Positions 62,724-64,000 of a DNA stretch of 64,000 nt are shown here, piece after piece (position 1 is the first letter of the stretch; each line of letters begins with the position of its first letter). The stretch spans positions 129,459 through 193,458 of the forward strand of contig DZDJ01000001.1 of assembly GCA_022736715.1 (NCBI GenBank), read 5' to 3'. Under the pieces are notes generated by a model. That model made no database searches. It saw only the letters and a program-made list of their open reading frames with translations, and was not told the DNA's origin. The stretch comes from Edaphobacter aggregans. GTDB lineage: Bacteria; Acidobacteriota; Terriglobia; Terriglobales; Acidobacteriaceae. Made by a program: the position numbers and the translations under genes.

Positions 62724-63414
62724 GTGAATCGCCGACACATCCTGAAAGTCCATTACAACTGCCTCCGTTCTACCTCTTATGGGATTTTCTATAAGTGGTA
62801 CATCGCTAGCGCAAGACACACAGCCTGAGTCTTTCCAAACCCACAATAAGAAGCTAAGCCCTTCAGTAGAGAGGAGTGTCTATGCATCACTGCGGATCAT
62901 AGGATCATCATTGCGGACACATTCTCTGACCCATTCTCAGGTTGCATCTTTTGAAACGGCCTATAGCATTTACATTGGCAACCAAGAAGAGACAGGATTT
63001 TTTGATTTTGCCAATAAACAGATAAAGACTGGATATTTGCAAAATGGAATATCTGAAGAAGAAATTGATCAAGCGTTGAAGACCTATTCTAGTCTCGGAT
63101 TGCCTCCATTAGACACCTCCGCAATCAAGGCTGAGCTAACTAATATCCAGCAATCAGATATATTGCAGATTACCCAACAGATAAACCGATCTGGATTAGA
63201 GAGCATCGCGAAAAATCGAATTCAGGAACTGAGTTCTCGTTTGCACGAAATTGCAGATGAAGACTCATCCGCAGGAAAAGCGCAAAAAGCCATGTACTAT
63301 TTTCATTCCGCATATTGCAATGTACTTGCTGGCGAAACATTTATAGCGATAATCACCGGAAATGAAATTGGTGGAGCAGTTGGGTTTATTGCTATGTATA
63401 TGTCAAATTGCTAG
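62724..63414 (+). pseudogene. exported protein of unknown function with frameshifted twin-arginine signal
   Basis: The GTG at 62724 follows a strong ribosome site (AAGGAGAGTAAAA) and reads MNRRHILK, then ends in a short frame. From 62749 the other frame reads SITTASVLPLMGFSISGTSLAQD and continues without a stop for about 220 codons to 63414. Joining the two across the extra base at 62748 gives NRRHILKSITTASVLPLMGFS..., a complete twin-arginine signal peptide with an Ala-x-Ala-like cleavage zone. So the gene looks split by one base. The mature part (ATG 62779 onward in the open frame) is ~200 residues, Gln/Ser-rich, with helix IKAELTNIQQSDILQITQQI and a hydrophobic end (GEIGGAVGFIAMYM-like). 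Family unknown. An error in the sequence, or a programmed shift, is possible. Confidence 0.6.
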
Positions 63415-63538
63415 GCGGAAATTGTTGAGGAATGAAAGGTCTATCAGGCTTGGAATACTTCTCAACAGGTCATGAGTTCTGCTAACTGAATGACAACCTG
63501 AAACATAATTCAATAGCGGGTTTCGAGTAGGAGGAAGC

Positions 63539-63880
63539 TTGAACAGTGGCACCGAACCATATTACAAATCAACAAGATGGTGGTCTGTAAGTATCATCTC
63601 AATAATAGATGTGATGAATTCTATTAGATGGTACTCGCGTTCAACCTTTACAGCCAAAACGCTCCACCTTGCGCTGGCATTAATCTTTGTTTTTATAGTT
63701 TGGACACTCTTTACTGTATTTCAAACAACAGTAACTCGCGGTATGCGAGCAATATGCTTGCCAGATCTATTGGATCAGCGCTGCAAAGACATCCAGGTGT
63801 TTGTATCAAAACTCAACAGAATTTCCACGCAAATATGTATGATTGCCCTACTAGCTGTTTTTTTTGTGTTCTCCGTTTGA
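63539..63880 (+). CDS. small membrane protein of unknown function
   Basis: A 113-residue protein with a TTG start behind GTAGGAGGAAGC. It has two hydrophobic helices (LHLALALIFVFIVWTLFTVFQ and ICMIALLAVFFVFSV) separated by a polar stretch with two cysteines (AICLPDLLDQRC). It is AT-rich, like its upstream neighbour, and lies 124 bases after it. No family is recognised. Confidence 0.6.
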   Translation: MNSGTEPYYKSTRWWSVSIISIIDVMNSIRWYSRSTFTAKTLHLALALIFVFIVWTLFTVFQTTVTRGMRAICLPDLLDQRCKDIQVFVSKLNRISTQICMIALLAVFFVFSV

Positions 63881-63947
63881 AAGAGAATCCATCAATTTTA
63901 AAAGCTGTAAGGGCACGGCTTCCCCACTTGCCCGTTTACATACATAA

Positions 63948-63972
63948 ATCGCGGCAGCGCCCCTGCCGCGAT
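63948..63972 (+). terminator. hairpin near the right window edge
   Basis: ATCGCGGCAG (63948-63957) and CTGCCGCGAT (63963-63972) form a perfect 10-bp stem with a five-base CGCCC loop. GC-rich against an AT-rich background. There is no T-run, so it is a weak terminator candidate or a mobile-element/host-boundary structure. Confidence 0.4.
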
Positions 63973-64000
63973 ATACTCATAGAGTTATGAGTACAGGAAA

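Noticed and set aside
63628..63990. Alternative open frame of 120 codons near the right edge
   Set aside because: It overlaps, out of frame, the 63539 gene that has the strong ribosome site and clear membrane helices.
63987..64000. Start of a further gene at the window edge (ATG at 63987)
   Set aside because: Only four codons are visible and there is no Shine-Dalgarno sequence, so it cannot be supported.
1..64000. tRNA, rRNA, CRISPR arrays, insertion sequences
   Set aside because: I looked for T-loop-like GTTCRANNC contexts, regular short repeats and transposase-like proteins; none was convincing. A covariance-model search would be needed to exclude small RNAs.

Overview
The window looks like a chromosomal segment of an Acidobacteriota bacterium, most likely class Terriglobia (subdivision 1). 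That is inferred from protein character (many Tat-exported enzymes, a DUF1501 protein, futalosine-route menaquinone enzyme, a split nuo operon) and moderately high GC; no rRNA or marker gene in the window proves it. Everything except the last ~1.5 kb reads as host-like chromosome. The right end (after about 62.55 kb) is AT-rich, holds only unrecognised genes and looks like accessory DNA.

Layout. 1-3.2 kb: a truncated Tat-exported DUF1501 protein and a large Orn/Lys/Arg decarboxylase, both on the minus strand. 3.7-10.3 kb: an isolated nuoI, a small glucosaminidase-domain protein, NhaA, a MarC-family protein, then a SAM riboswitch leading a threonine-synthase-like PLP enzyme and a ThiS/MoaD-like sulfur carrier, and a BaiN-like flavoprotein. 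10.4-19.3 kb: a glucan locus with an ABC exporter, an NdvB-like synthase without the usual C-terminal phosphorylase part, and a separate Tat-exported glycoamylase-domain protein. 19.5-26.2 kb: a sugar-utilisation cassette (LacI regulator, GH2 exo-beta-glucosaminidase-like enzyme, APC permease, PfkB kinase). 26.3-31.4 kb: an unknown secreted protein, a pentahaem cytochrome fused to TPRs, a monohaem cytochrome c, an enol-lactonase-like hydrolase and an SDR. 31.4-39.7 kb: YceH, MqnC, a TPR protein, a zinc-ribbon/PspC protein, LysA, a peptidoglycan-binding protein, a DegP/HtrA protease and an EamA transporter. 39.8-53.7 kb: a long minus-strand complex I operon in the order A-C-D-orfX-E-F-G-H-J-K-L-M-N, without nuoB or nuoI. 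54.0-58.3 kb: an unknown protein, ThiS, and an aa3-type cytochrome c oxidase operon with a small CxxC membrane protein. 58.3-62.5 kb: PdxT/PdxS, a hotdog thioesterase, a Tat-type aldo/keto reductase and a methyltransferase. 62.6-64 kb: AT-rich unknown genes.

How it fits together. Complex I, menaquinone synthesis (MqnC), c-type cytochromes and the CuA oxidase give an aerobic respiratory chain. The two carbohydrate loci point to extracellular or periplasmic glucan production and to use of chitosan-like amino-sugar polymers. The most interesting unit is the SAM-riboswitch/ThrC-like/sulfur-carrier operon: control by SAM suggests that this 'threonine synthase' may make homocysteine with protein-bound sulfur, by analogy with the CysM/CysO route to cysteine. 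Also worth attention are the dispersed complex I genes with an extra small ORF in the operon, and a twin-arginine signal peptide separated from its protein by a one-base frameshift at the right end.
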